In this document: positions 1 through 5,455 of the stretch, piece by piece | How the letters are laid out: each line of letters begins with the position of its first letter | Numbering within the stretch: the stretch's first letter is position 1 | Origin: Bacteroidia bacterium | Lineage (GTDB): Bacteria > Bacteroidota > Bacteroidia > NS11-12g > UBA9320 | DNA length: 5,455 nt | Direction of reading: 5' to 3' | NCBI GenBank assembly: GCA_022425465.1 | Contig: JAKMFK010000244.1 | Span: 1-5,455, forward strand | Made by a program: the position numbers and the translations under genes | The notes under the pieces: model-generated | The model's input: the letters and a program-made list of their open reading frames with translations, nothing else | The model's database searches: none | Told to the model about the DNA's origin: nothing

Positions 1-1
1 T

Positions 2-607
2 GATTTTAGTAGTATTGGTCCAACCATAGACGAGCGAATGAAACCCGATATTTCGGCTCCAGGAGTGAGTGTTGCTAGTAGTGTATCATCTTTTACAGAT
101 CGAAATTATGATTTGCTGTTGAACGCAAGTTTTGAAGGCAAAAATTATCCATTCTCTCGATTTTCAGGGACAAGCATGAGTAGTCCAGTTGTTGCGGGTG
201 TAGTTGCATTAATGTTGCAGGCAAATCCACGATTGGATTATACTGAGGTAAAAGAAATTTTAAAATTAACTGCACGTCAAGATCAACATACTGGAATCAT
301 TTCCGATTCGGGAAGTACCCAATGGGGTTATGGAAAAATAGAAGCTTTTCAAGCGGTGAAATTAGCCGAATCTTGGGTAGATGAGTCCTGTTGTTTGGGT
401 AAACTTTTCCCAAATCCCGCAAATGATAGGGTATACCTTTCAAACGACTCTGTTGAAGTGGCTCGAATGTTCTCAATGGAGGGTCAATTTTTAGGAGAGT
501 TTGAAATCAGTAGGGACAAGGGAATAGACTTATCGGGGCATGTTCCTGGAATGTATTTAATCGTATTGGATTCGGGCCAAAGCCAACTGTTGTTGGTCAA
601 TCATTAA
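2..607 (+). CDS. Subtilisin-like (S8) serine protease with T9SS type A sorting domain, 3' part only
   Basis: The frame is already open at the left edge, so the gene begins outside the window; 201 codons are visible. They open with FSSIGPT and KPDISAPG, the conserved segment before the active-site serine in Bacteroidota subtilases. GTSMSSP (167-187) carries the catalytic Ser, codon 173-175; the Asp and His of the triad would lie upstream. WGYGKIEAFQAV (visible residues about 108-119) closes the peptidase fold. The last 67 residues start at LFPNPANDRVYLS and end GMYLIVLDSG...LLLVNH, matching the T9SS type A C-terminal sorting domain. In that family the domain directs export across the outer membrane and is usually cleaved off. 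The protein is therefore inferred to be secreted or surface-bound. A Cys-Cys pair lies in the linker before the sorting domain. The very C-terminus lacks the basic residues often seen there. The ATG at 38 is internal, not the start. Substrate unknown. Confidence 0.93.
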   Translation, partial: DFSSIGPTIDERMKPDISAPGVSVASSVSSFTDRNYDLLLNASFEGKNYPFSRFSGTSMSSPVVAGVVALMLQANPRLDYTEVKEILKLTARQDQHTGIISDSGSTQWGYGKIEAFQAVKLAESWVDESCCLGKLFPNPANDRVYLSNDSVEVARMFSMEGQFLGEFEISRDKGIDLSGHVPGMYLIVLDSGQSQLLLVNH

Positions 608-617
608 TTTTTATGAT

Positions 618-650
618 GTCTATATAAAAAGACTTTTATCTTTATTTTTA
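618..650 (+). terminator. Weak AT-only hairpin plus T-rich tract after the protease gene
   Basis: ATAAAA (624-629) and TTTTAT (634-639) form a 6-bp inverted repeat with a 4-nt loop, followed by the T-rich stretch CTTTATTTTTA (640-650). GTCT (618-621) and AGAC (630-633) give an alternative small dyad. A second short hairpin lies inside the end of the gene (CCAAC 583-587, GTTGG 592-596), with T5 at 608-612. The position, between the protease stop and the oxyR promoter, suits a terminator, but the stem has no G-C pairs, so this is a weak call; the dyad could equally be an operator or chance in AT-rich DNA. Confidence 0.2.
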
Positions 651-660
651 GGATATGGTC

Positions 661-668
661 TAATTTTG
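661..668 (+). promoter_or_regulatory. Candidate -7 promoter element for oxyR
   Basis: TAATTTTG is an exact match to TAnnTTTG, the -7 element read by the Bacteroidota primary sigma factor. It ends 5 nt before the oxyR ATG at 674, so the predicted transcript would begin at or very near the start codon. No clear -33 TTTG sits at the usual spacing; TTTA at 635-638 or 641-644 is the closest. The motif is short and can occur by chance in AT-rich DNA. Confidence 0.4.
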
Positions 669-673
669 AACTG

Positions 674-1618
674 ATGTTAAATATTTCACTTATTCAAATT
701 CAATATTTGATTGCTCTTGATGAGCATCGAAATTTCATAAAAGCTGCTGAAGCTTGTTTTGTAACTCAACCTACGTTGAGCATGCAAATGAAAAAATTAG
801 AAGATGAATTAGGAGTCTTAATTTTTGACCGAAGTAAGCAACCCATTGTTCCTACTTCTATTGGTGAAAAAATCATTCGTCAAGCCAGAACAATATTTAG
901 AGAGACTGGACAAATTGAAAATATCTTAAGTGATTTTACAGGAGATATTTCTGGAAGTTTAAAGATTGGTGTTTTGCCTACTATAGCTAATGCACTCATT
1001 CCAAAATTAATCCGGGCAGTTTCGGATAGTCACCCTGACTTGAAGTTGACTATTAAAGAAGGGTTGACCCATGAGATTACAGAAGACTTGGAACACGATA
1101 GATTAGATGTGGGCATTGTTTCGACTCCTGTTAAGCATAATGGGCTGGTTGAAAGGAATTTGTATAATGAAAAATTTAGAATTTATGCTCATCCAAACCA
1201 TCCCAGTTTTTCAAAAAAGGCATGGGAAGCAACCGACTTGTTGGAAGATAAATTGTGGTTGCTTTCTGAAGGGAATTGCTTTAGAGTACAGACCATTAAC
1301 CTATGCTCACTTCCAGATGAAAAATTAAATCATCTCGCCTTAACGTATGAGAGTGGAAGTTTACAAACCCTAAAGAAAATTGTTGATTTTGAGGGAGGAG
1401 CTACCATCATTCCAGAGTGGGAAGCCAGTGAGTTGGACGATAATTCTTTGGATAATCTCAGGGCGTTTAGAGCAGATGACGCAGGAAGAGCTGTTGGATT
1501 AATCTATACCAAATTCTATGCAAAAGATAAGGTGATTAACCGACTAGAAGAAATGATTGTCAATTGTCTTCCTCGTTATGTTGCCGAGAACAAGGACCTA
1601 AAGATTATCGAATCTTAG
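674..1618 (+). CDS. oxyR: OxyR-type LysR-family peroxide-responsive regulator
   Basis: A 314-residue LysR-type regulator, the usual length. The N-terminal winged helix-turn-helix covers about residues 6-65 (LDEHRNFIKAAEACFVTQPT, then LSMQMKKLEDELGV and FDRS). The effector domain runs from about 94 to the end. The OxyR assignment rests on Cys202 and Cys211 in EGNCFRVQTINLC, with the same 9-residue separation as E. coli Cys199/Cys208, the pair that forms a disulfide with H2O2. Thr103 (LPT) and Thr132 (LTHE) match E. coli Thr100 and Thr129 near the peroxide pocket (aligned by eye). Unlike E. coli, the residue before the sensing Cys is Asn (His198 there) and Val205 replaces Asp202. The inferred role is a cytoplasmic activator of peroxide-defence genes; none of its usual targets is in the window. 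ATG 674 was chosen because the next in-frame ATGs fall inside the HTH and the frame upstream has no ATG before a stop at 614-616. No Shine-Dalgarno is seen. Confidence 0.9.
   Translation: MLNISLIQIQYLIALDEHRNFIKAAEACFVTQPTLSMQMKKLEDELGVLIFDRSKQPIVPTSIGEKIIRQARTIFRETGQIENILSDFTGDISGSLKIGVLPTIANALIPKLIRAVSDSHPDLKLTIKEGLTHEITEDLEHDRLDVGIVSTPVKHNGLVERNLYNEKFRIYAHPNHPSFSKKAWEATDLLEDKLWLLSEGNCFRVQTINLCSLPDEKLNHLALTYESGSLQTLKKIVDFEGGATIIPEWEASELDDNSLDNLRAFRADDAGRAVGLIYTKFYAKDKVINRLEEMIVNCLPRYVAENKDLKIIES
1598..1618. terminator. Candidate shared hairpin between convergent oxyR and sucB
   Basis: AAGATT (1601-1606) and AATCTT (1611-1616) form a perfect 6-bp stem with loop ATCG. CT (1598-1599) can pair with AG (1617-1618) if A1600 is bulged. 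The hairpin contains the oxyR stop codon and begins 5 nt beyond the sucB stop on the other strand. With only 3 bp between the genes, it is the only visible structure that could end either transcript. The stem is AT-rich and only short T tracts follow on either strand, so efficient termination is doubtful. Confidence 0.3.
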
Positions 1619-1621
1619 CAT

Positions 1622-2851
1622 TTAAAGTCCCATTAATAAATCCATAGGATCTTTGCCCATGAGCATGGTTTCTGGATTTTCGAGGTAATTTTTAACACTA
1701 ACCAAGAAACCAACAGATTCTTTACCATCTATAATTCGGTGGTCATAGCTCAGAGCAACATACATCACTGGGCGAGCCACAATGTTTCCTTTTTCTACAA
1801 CCGGTCTCTCAACGATGTTGTGCATTCCAAGAATAGCACTTTGAGGAGGGTTGATAATGGGTGTACTGAGCATACTTCCGAAAACTCCACCGTTTGTGAT
1901 GGTAAATGTACCACCTGTCATTTCGGGGATGGATAGTTTACCGTCTCGAGCTTTAATGGCCAATCTTTTTACTTCACTTTCAATTTCCCATAAGGTCATG
2001 TTCTCCACATTTCTCATGACTGGAACCATCAATCCTTTTGGACTACTAACAGCTATCGAAACATCCACGAAATCGTTCATGACCATTTCTTCACCATCAA
2101 TAAATGCATTGACTTTTGGGAATTTTTGCAAGCTTAAAGCACAAGCACGTGTAAAGAAACTCATGAAGCCAAGATTAACTCCATGCATTTCTTTGAATTT
2201 TTCTTTGTACTTCGCTCTGGTATCAAATATAGGTTGCATGTTTACCTCGTTAAACGTGGTAAGCATGGCGGTTTCATTTTTTGCAGACACTAATCTTCGA
2301 GCAACTGTTTTTCGGAGGTTACTCATTTTTTCACGATGTTGTTCACGACTAGGTTCAGTAGACACACCATAGTTAGTATCGGCTTTGGCTAAAATGGCAT
2401 CGTATTTTGTGATTCTACCATCCTTGCCTGTTCCAGTTACAGCCTGAGGAGAAATGCCCTTTTCTGCAAGTATCTTATTAGCCGCCGGACTTGGAGTGCC
2501 CGTTGCGTAATTGGATGCCGTACTTTTTTCGACTACTTCTGCCTTTGGTGCAGGTTCTTCTTTTTGGGATGTGGTTTCTTTGGGTGCAGATGCCGCTTTT
2601 TCAGCTGGTGGTTCAGCACTAGTGTCAATAGAGGCAACTACTGCTCCAATTTCTACATCCTCACCTTCTTCAACTATAATCTTGAGTATGCCAGCTTGTT
2701 CAGCATTTAATTCGACAGTAGCTTTGTCACTTTCCAGTTCTGCTACTGCCTCATCCATTTCAACATAATCTCCATCTTCTTTCAACCAGCTAGCAATCGT
2801 AACCTGGGTTATTGATTCACCAACAGATGGTATTTTTAACTCTACTGACAT
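1622..2851 (-). CDS. sucB: Dihydrolipoamide succinyltransferase, E2 of 2-oxoglutarate dehydrogenase
   Basis: A 409-residue, full-length E2 acyltransferase. It transfers the succinyl group from the lipoyl arm to CoA in the cytosolic 2-oxoglutarate dehydrogenase complex (TCA cycle). Domains in order: one lipoyl domain (about 1-77) with lipoylated Lys43 in ESDKATVEL; an Ala/Pro/Glu/Lys-rich linker (about 78-117); the peripheral subunit-binding domain that holds E1/E3 (about 118-155, from [15 protein letters not shown] to [10 protein letters not shown]); a second linker; and the catalytic domain (about 178-409). The active site SYDHRIIDG supplies His371 and Asp375. The segment [19 protein letters not shown] (201-219) is typical of SucB rather than the pyruvate or branched-chain E2s. 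ATG at 2849-2851 gives the standard N-terminus [13 protein letters not shown]. There is no Shine-Dalgarno, and a stop codon lies immediately upstream in frame. sucA, its common upstream neighbour, is not adjacent: a spacer and the divergent menD follow. Confidence 0.96.
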   Translation of the reverse strand: MSVELKIPSVGESITQVTIASWLKEDGDYVEMDEAVAELESDKATVELNAEQAGILKIIVEEGEDVEIGAVVASIDTSAEPPAEKAASAPKETTSQKEEPAPKAEVVEKSTASNYATGTPSPAANKILAEKGISPQAVTGTGKDGRITKYDAILAKADTNYGVSTEPSREQHREKMSNLRKTVARRLVSAKNETAMLTTFNEVNMQPIFDTRAKYKEKFKEMHGVNLGFMSFFTRACALSLQKFPKVNAFIDGEEMVMNDFVDVSIAVSSPKGLMVPVMRNVENMTLWEIESEVKRLAIKARDGKLSIPEMTGGTFTITNGGVFGSMLSTPIINPPQSAILGMHNIVERPVVEKGNIVARPVMYVALSYDHRIIDGKESVGFLVSVKNYLENPETMLMGKDPMDLLMGL

Positions 2852-2872
2852 TTAGTTATTATAATAGATCAT

Positions 2873-2880
2873 CAAAGGTA
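2873..2880 (-). promoter_or_regulatory. Candidate -7 promoter element for sucB
   Basis: On the minus strand this reads TACCTTTG, an exact match to TAnnTTTG. It lies 21 nt upstream of the sucB ATG, so a start site about 5 nt downstream of the motif would leave a leader of roughly 15-20 nt. No clear TTTG (-33) is found at the expected distance on that strand. The position, facing the only gene it could serve, makes it the best promoter candidate in the window. Confidence 0.45.
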
Positions 2881-3008
2881 AAACAGATTTTCAACTTAAG
2901 AGGTCCATTCTGTGAGATTTTATATCAAGATTATTAATTTATTTTTTAGCATTCCTCCAAAGCACCATTTTACCCGAAGTTCAAATTGAAATCTATGATG
3001 ACCATGGT

Positions 3009-3038
3009 GTTGGATAACTAAATCCATATGTATATTCG
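3009..3038 (+). promoter_or_regulatory. Weak candidate promoter for menD
   Basis: TATATTCG (3031-3038) matches TAnnTTTG at all but one fixed position. GTTG (3009-3012) is a near match to the -33 TTTG with an 18-bp spacer, slightly shorter than usual. The implied leader is about 25 nt. Both halves are imperfect, so this is tentative. Confidence 0.25.
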
Positions 3039-3050
3039 TGTGTTCTTGTA

Positions 3051-3057
3051 AGAGGAG
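3051..3057 (+). promoter_or_regulatory. Possible Shine-Dalgarno sequence before menD
   Basis: AGAGGAG could pair with the 16S rRNA 3' end through AGGAG. It sits 11 nt before the menD ATG, a little farther than the usual 5-9 nt. The other starts in this window have nothing comparable, as expected in Bacteroidota, where Shine-Dalgarno use is weak, so it may be incidental. Confidence 0.25.
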
Positions 3058-3068
3058 TTATAGAATCA

Positions 3069-4703
3069 ATGAGTGTTCAATCATGCATAAAAGCATTAAT
3101 CCAAAATCTTCCAGGTGATACTGCTGTAATTTCACCGGGGAGTAGGAATGCTCCTATACTTTTTGCATTAAATCATTTAAAAATAAACTGCTATTCGATT
3201 ATCGATGAACGCAGTGCTGGTTTCATGGCATTGGGGATGGCGAAACATACTCGTCAACCTGTCATATTGAATTGTACTAGTGGCACGGCATCTCTTAACT
3301 ATTACCCTGCCATTGCTGAGGCTTTTTATGCAAGAGTACCTTTGATTGTAATTACTGCAGATCGACCACCTGAGCAGATTGATGCTTGGGATGGGCAAGC
3401 TATTCGCCAGAAAAATGTCTACAGAAACCATATTCGTGGCGAGTTTCAAACACCCGATTCTTTTGATGATGAGTCGGCATTTACAGCCATAGCTCAACAG
3501 GTGGTGAAGTGTTTACAATCTGAAATACCAGGACCCTTTCATATCAATGTTCCAATCAGAGAACCATTTTATGATATGAGTCCTTCTGATACCTCCTCCA
3601 ATACAGAAGTTAATTTTCCATCAGTTTCAAAAATAGATTTTAGCTTGAGTTCAATAGCTGCAAGGGCTAATGTATCTTTTGATCACAAAAAAGTGCTTGT
3701 TTTTAATGGGATGGATGATGGGGAAGGGATTACAATAACTTCTGACAAAGCTGTTATTCTCTCCGATATCACTTCTTCAAAACAGAGCAATGTATCCTTC
3801 TGGGATGCCATGTTATTTTCATCATTGTCAAAACAAGGTGGCATGGATGCTTTGAAAGTATTATCCCCCGATATTTTGATTACTACAGGTACAACAACCG
3901 TTTCCAAAGGGCTAAAACACTTGTTGAAGATACATAAACCAGAGGCTCATTTTCATATCACCAATTATGATGAAGTAGGGGATATGTTTGGAAGCCAACC
4001 TCAGTTATTAAATCCTTCAGAGATTCAATCTTCTCTATCTGATAGTGCCATATCAATTGAAGGAAGCTATCTTACGGCATGGAAAAATATGACGGTGTTA
4101 TTTCAGTCGAAATTCAGTCAATTGGATTGGTTGGGATATCACGAGTTTTCAATTGTAAATTTTATTCTTGAGAAATTAAAGTCAGGAACAATTTTACATC
4201 TCAGCAATTCGATGCCAGTGAGGTATGCCTCGTTTTTGATGAATGATAAACGTGCGGATAATACGGTATTTGCCAATCGAGGAACTAGCGGAATAGATGG
4301 ATGTACGAGTACAGCTTTGGGCAATGCACTAGTTACCGATAAAAATGTGCTGCTGATAACTGGTGATCTTGCTTTTTTTTATGATATAAATGCATTTTTT
4401 AATCAACATTTGCCTCAAAATTTGAAAGTCATCATACTGAATAATCGTGGTGGTGGAATTTTTAACCTGATTAAAGGTCCAGAAAATATCGGTGAATCGA
4501 GAAAACTCCAAAGCACGCCTCACTTTTTAAACGCTTCTGCATTATGTACTCATTTTGGGATAACTCATTTTGCAGCAAAAGATATTGGTAGTTTTAGAAG
4601 TTGCTATTACCAATTTGAAGCGTATAAGGGTGCTGCTGTGTTAGAATTGACTACACGAGAAGAGGAAAACCAAAAAGCGTTTGATGAGTTTATGAATTTA
4701 TAA
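3069..4703 (+). CDS. menD: MenD, SEPHCHC synthase of menaquinone biosynthesis
   Basis: A 544-residue, full-length ThDP-dependent enzyme. It joins the succinic semialdehyde unit from 2-oxoglutarate to isochorismate, the first committed step to menaquinone; cytosolic. The N-terminal ThDP domain (about 1-165) has ISPGSRNAP (Arg26), the catalytic Glu48 in IDERSAGF, CTSGTASLNYYPA, TADRPPE (Arg99) and DGQAIRQ (Gln110). A divergent middle domain spans about 185-345. The C-terminal domain has SNSMPVR (Ser381, Arg385) and NRGTSGIDG (Arg404), matching substrate-binding residues of E. coli MenD by eye. The cofactor motif is TGDLAFFYDINAF (Asp433) to ILNNRGGGIF (Asn459, probable Mg ligand); Arg460 stands where E. 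coli has Asn. Start ATG 3069 gives a slightly short N-terminus but is the only one available: an in-frame stop lies at 3015-3017 with no ATG between. No other men gene is adjacent; gcvT follows on the same strand after 65 bp. Confidence 0.96.
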   Translation: MSVQSCIKALIQNLPGDTAVISPGSRNAPILFALNHLKINCYSIIDERSAGFMALGMAKHTRQPVILNCTSGTASLNYYPAIAEAFYARVPLIVITADRPPEQIDAWDGQAIRQKNVYRNHIRGEFQTPDSFDDESAFTAIAQQVVKCLQSEIPGPFHINVPIREPFYDMSPSDTSSNTEVNFPSVSKIDFSLSSIAARANVSFDHKKVLVFNGMDDGEGITITSDKAVILSDITSSKQSNVSFWDAMLFSSLSKQGGMDALKVLSPDILITTGTTTVSKGLKHLLKIHKPEAHFHITNYDEVGDMFGSQPQLLNPSEIQSSLSDSAISIEGSYLTAWKNMTVLFQSKFSQLDWLGYHEFSIVNFILEKLKSGTILHLSNSMPVRYASFLMNDKRADNTVFANRGTSGIDGCTSTALGNALVTDKNVLLITGDLAFFYDINAFFNQHLPQNLKVIILNNRGGGIFNLIKGPENIGESRKLQSTPHFLNASALCTHFGITHFAAKDIGSFRSCYYQFEAYKGAAVLELTTREEENQKAFDEFMNL

Positions 4704-4723
4704 ATTCTATTACTTGTTTTTTT
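4694..4723 (+). terminator. Palindrome over the menD stop codon, then a T7 run
   Basis: GAATTTATAAATTC (4694-4707) is a perfect 14-bp palindrome containing the menD TAA stop (4701-4703). Folded as RNA it gives at most a 5-bp stem with a TATA loop. Seven T residues follow at 4717-4723, 9 nt after the palindrome. This resembles a poor intrinsic terminator, with a stem that is too weak and a T run that is too far away, so menD transcription may well continue into gcvT. A DNA-level role as a protein-binding dyad is also possible. Confidence 0.22.
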
Positions 4724-4736
4724 ACTTATTCGAGTG

Positions 4737-4753
4737 GTTAAGTTGTTAAGTTG
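4737..4753 (+). repeat. Two tandem copies of an 8-bp unit (GTTAAGTT) upstream of gcvT
   Basis: GTTAAGTT occurs at 4737-4744 and again at 4745-4752, and the next base (G4753) begins a third copy. It lies 3 bp before the candidate gcvT -7 element, between the expected positions of the two promoter elements. It could affect promoter spacing or bind a regulator, or be simple replication slippage. Confidence 0.7.
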
Positions 4754-4756
4754 AAT

Positions 4757-4764
4757 TTAATTTG
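4757..4764 (+). promoter_or_regulatory. Weak candidate -7 promoter element for gcvT
   Basis: TTAATTTG matches TAnnTTTG at every fixed position but the second. It ends 4 nt before the gcvT ATG, so transcription from it would start at about the start codon. No clear -33 TTTG is present; the tandem 8-bp repeat occupies that region. gcvT may instead be co-transcribed with menD. Confidence 0.28.
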
Positions 4765-4768
4765 CACC

Positions 4769-5455
4769 ATGTCAGTAGAAACCTCCGCATTAAAGAGAAC
4801 AAAGTTGTACAATAAGCATACGAATTTAGGGGCTAAAATGGTTCCTTTTGCTGGGTATGAAATGCCAGTTCAATATACGGGTTTAGCTCAAGAACATCAT
4901 GCAGTTAGAAATGGTGTTGGGGTATTTGATGTAAGTCATATGGGTGAATTTGGTGTTAAAGGTAAAGATGCTGAAGCTCTCATATCTTGGATATGTTCCA
5001 ACAGTATAACCAAAATGGTAGATATGCAAGCTCAATATAATTGCATGCCTAATAATCAAGGAGGTATTATAGATGATTTGATTGTTTATCGGTGGAATCA
5101 ACATGAATATACATTGGTTGTAAATGCAAGCAATATTTCAAAGGATTGGGATTGGATCATGGAACAAAAGACCGCTAAAGGTTTTGATTGTGAGTTGGAA
5201 GATATGTCAGACGATATTTCACTCATTGCGGTTCAAGGTCCCAATGCTGTTCATGTTTTGCAGAAATTAACCTTTATTGATCTCAGTGCAATTAAATTTT
5301 ATCACTTTGATGCTGGAAGTTTTGGTGGTAGTGATGATGTTGTAATCAGTAACACGGGTTATACAGGATCTGGTGGTTTCGAATTGTATGTTTGGAATCA
5401 TGAAGCTGAAATGATATGGGATGCCATCATGAGTGCTGGAGAGGAATTTGATATT
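4769..5455 (+). CDS. gcvT: Glycine cleavage system T-protein (aminomethyltransferase), 5' part
   Basis: ATG at 4769 opens a frame that stays open to the right edge: 229 codons of a protein usually about 360 long. The T-protein takes the aminomethyl group from lipoylated H-protein, passes the methylene to tetrahydrofolate and releases ammonia; cytosolic. Family landmarks in order: LYNKHTNLGAKMVPFAGYEMPVQY (13-36), FDVSHMGE (53-60), the folate/catalytic segment GGIIDDLIVY (98-107) with the conserved Asp, LVVNASN (116-122), LIAVQGPNA (152-160) and SNTGYTGSGGFELYV (194-208). The start is supported because the usual K-T-x-L-Y N-terminal motif follows within 15 residues. There is no Shine-Dalgarno. 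The gene lies 65 bp after menD on the same strand, so co-transcription is possible though the functions are unrelated. gcvH and gcvP are not in the window. The right edge cuts off the rest of the C-terminal part of the protein. Confidence 0.95.
   Translation, partial: MSVETSALKRTKLYNKHTNLGAKMVPFAGYEMPVQYTGLAQEHHAVRNGVGVFDVSHMGEFGVKGKDAEALISWICSNSITKMVDMQAQYNCMPNNQGGIIDDLIVYRWNQHEYTLVVNASNISKDWDWIMEQKTAKGFDCELEDMSDDISLIAVQGPNAVHVLQKLTFIDLSAIKFYHFDAGSFGGSDDVVISNTGYTGSGGFELYVWNHEAEMIWDAIMSAGEEFDI

Larger units (their letters stand above)
2852..3068. other. Divergent intergenic region between sucB and menD
   Basis: A 217-bp spacer with no convincing gene; it must hold the promoters for both flanking genes. 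Near sucB lies a good -7 element on the minus strand (2873-2880); near menD lie a weaker one (3031-3038) and a purine-rich stretch before the start. In between are an AT-rich block (about 2915-2948) and two short dyads: TTCAA-A-TTGAA (2980-2990) and ACCATGGT (3001-3008). These could bind a regulator, but nothing in the sequence identifies one. A start-less open frame of about 33 codons (2916-3017) shows no recognisable homology. Confidence 0.6.

Noticed and set aside
1851..2372. A 173-codon open frame on the plus strand inside sucB
   Set aside because: It is antisense to well-conserved catalytic-domain codons of sucB, has no recognisable motif and no start signals; it is a shadow of the real gene.
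2511..2768. An 85-codon Ser/Ala-rich open frame on the plus strand inside sucB
   Set aside because: Its composition is the mirror of the Ala/Pro/Glu-rich linker and lipoyl domain on the minus strand; no independent support.
2852..2872. A six-codon open frame (ATG at 2872, TAA at 2852, minus strand) ending exactly before the sucB ATG, as a possible leader peptide
   Set aside because: Its ATG lies only 1 nt after the predicted -7 element and so is probably upstream of the transcript start; too short to support.
2916..3017. An open frame of about 33 codons in the sucB-menD spacer, perhaps a gene remnant
   Set aside because: It has no start codon at its head, no homology I can recognise and a length expected by chance in AT-rich DNA.
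2995..3021. An eight-codon open frame upstream of menD
   Set aside because: Probably upstream of the promoter candidate, with no ribosome-binding signal; chance.
3177..3497. A 106-codon minus-strand open frame inside menD
   Set aside because: It overlaps the conserved ThDP-binding region of menD, and its translation resembles no protein family.
1..5455. A novel defence, mobile or biosynthetic system
   Set aside because: All long frames are accounted for by recognisable housekeeping genes, a regulator and a protease. There are no terminal inverted repeats, transposase, integrase, toxin-antitoxin pair, CRISPR-type repeats or RNA genes that I can see.

Overview
The window looks like an ordinary stretch of chromosome from a member of the Bacteroidota. 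The main clues are a secreted subtilase ending in a type IX secretion (T9SS) sorting domain, AT-rich intergenic DNA, starts mostly without Shine-Dalgarno sequences, and close matches to the Bacteroidota -7 promoter element (TAnnTTTG) just upstream of several genes. The proteins read like those of an aerobic, menaquinone-using member, perhaps Cytophagales or a relative; I cannot fix the order or genus from this sequence.

Layout, left to right. (1) 2-607 (+): C-terminal part of a subtilisin-like (S8) protease with a T9SS type A sorting domain, cut by the left edge. (2) 674-1618 (+): an OxyR-type LysR regulator with both redox cysteines. (3) 1622-2851 (-): sucB/odhB, the E2 subunit of 2-oxoglutarate dehydrogenase, tail to tail with oxyR and only 3 bp away. 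(4) 2852-3068: a 217-bp divergent spacer carrying a good -7 element for sucB and a weaker one for menD. (5) 3069-4703 (+): menD, menaquinone biosynthesis. (6) 4704-4768: a 65-bp spacer with a small palindrome, a T run and an 8-bp tandem repeat. (7) 4769 to the right edge (+): the first 229 codons of gcvT, the glycine cleavage T-protein.

The genes do not form one pathway or one operon. SucB (TCA cycle), MenD (the respiratory quinone) and GcvT (one-carbon and glycine metabolism) are core metabolism, and OxyR is a peroxide sensor, but the usual partners (sucA, lpd, menF/menB, gcvH/gcvP, katG/ahpC) are absent from the window. Every gene appears intact except the two cut by the window edges. I found no mobile element, CRISPR array, RNA gene or phage gene, and no credible undescribed multi-gene system. 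The points worth a second look are small: possible leaderless starts for oxyR and gcvT, substitutions beside the OxyR sensing cysteine, separation of sucB and menD from their usual neighbours, and a few short dyads at gene ends.
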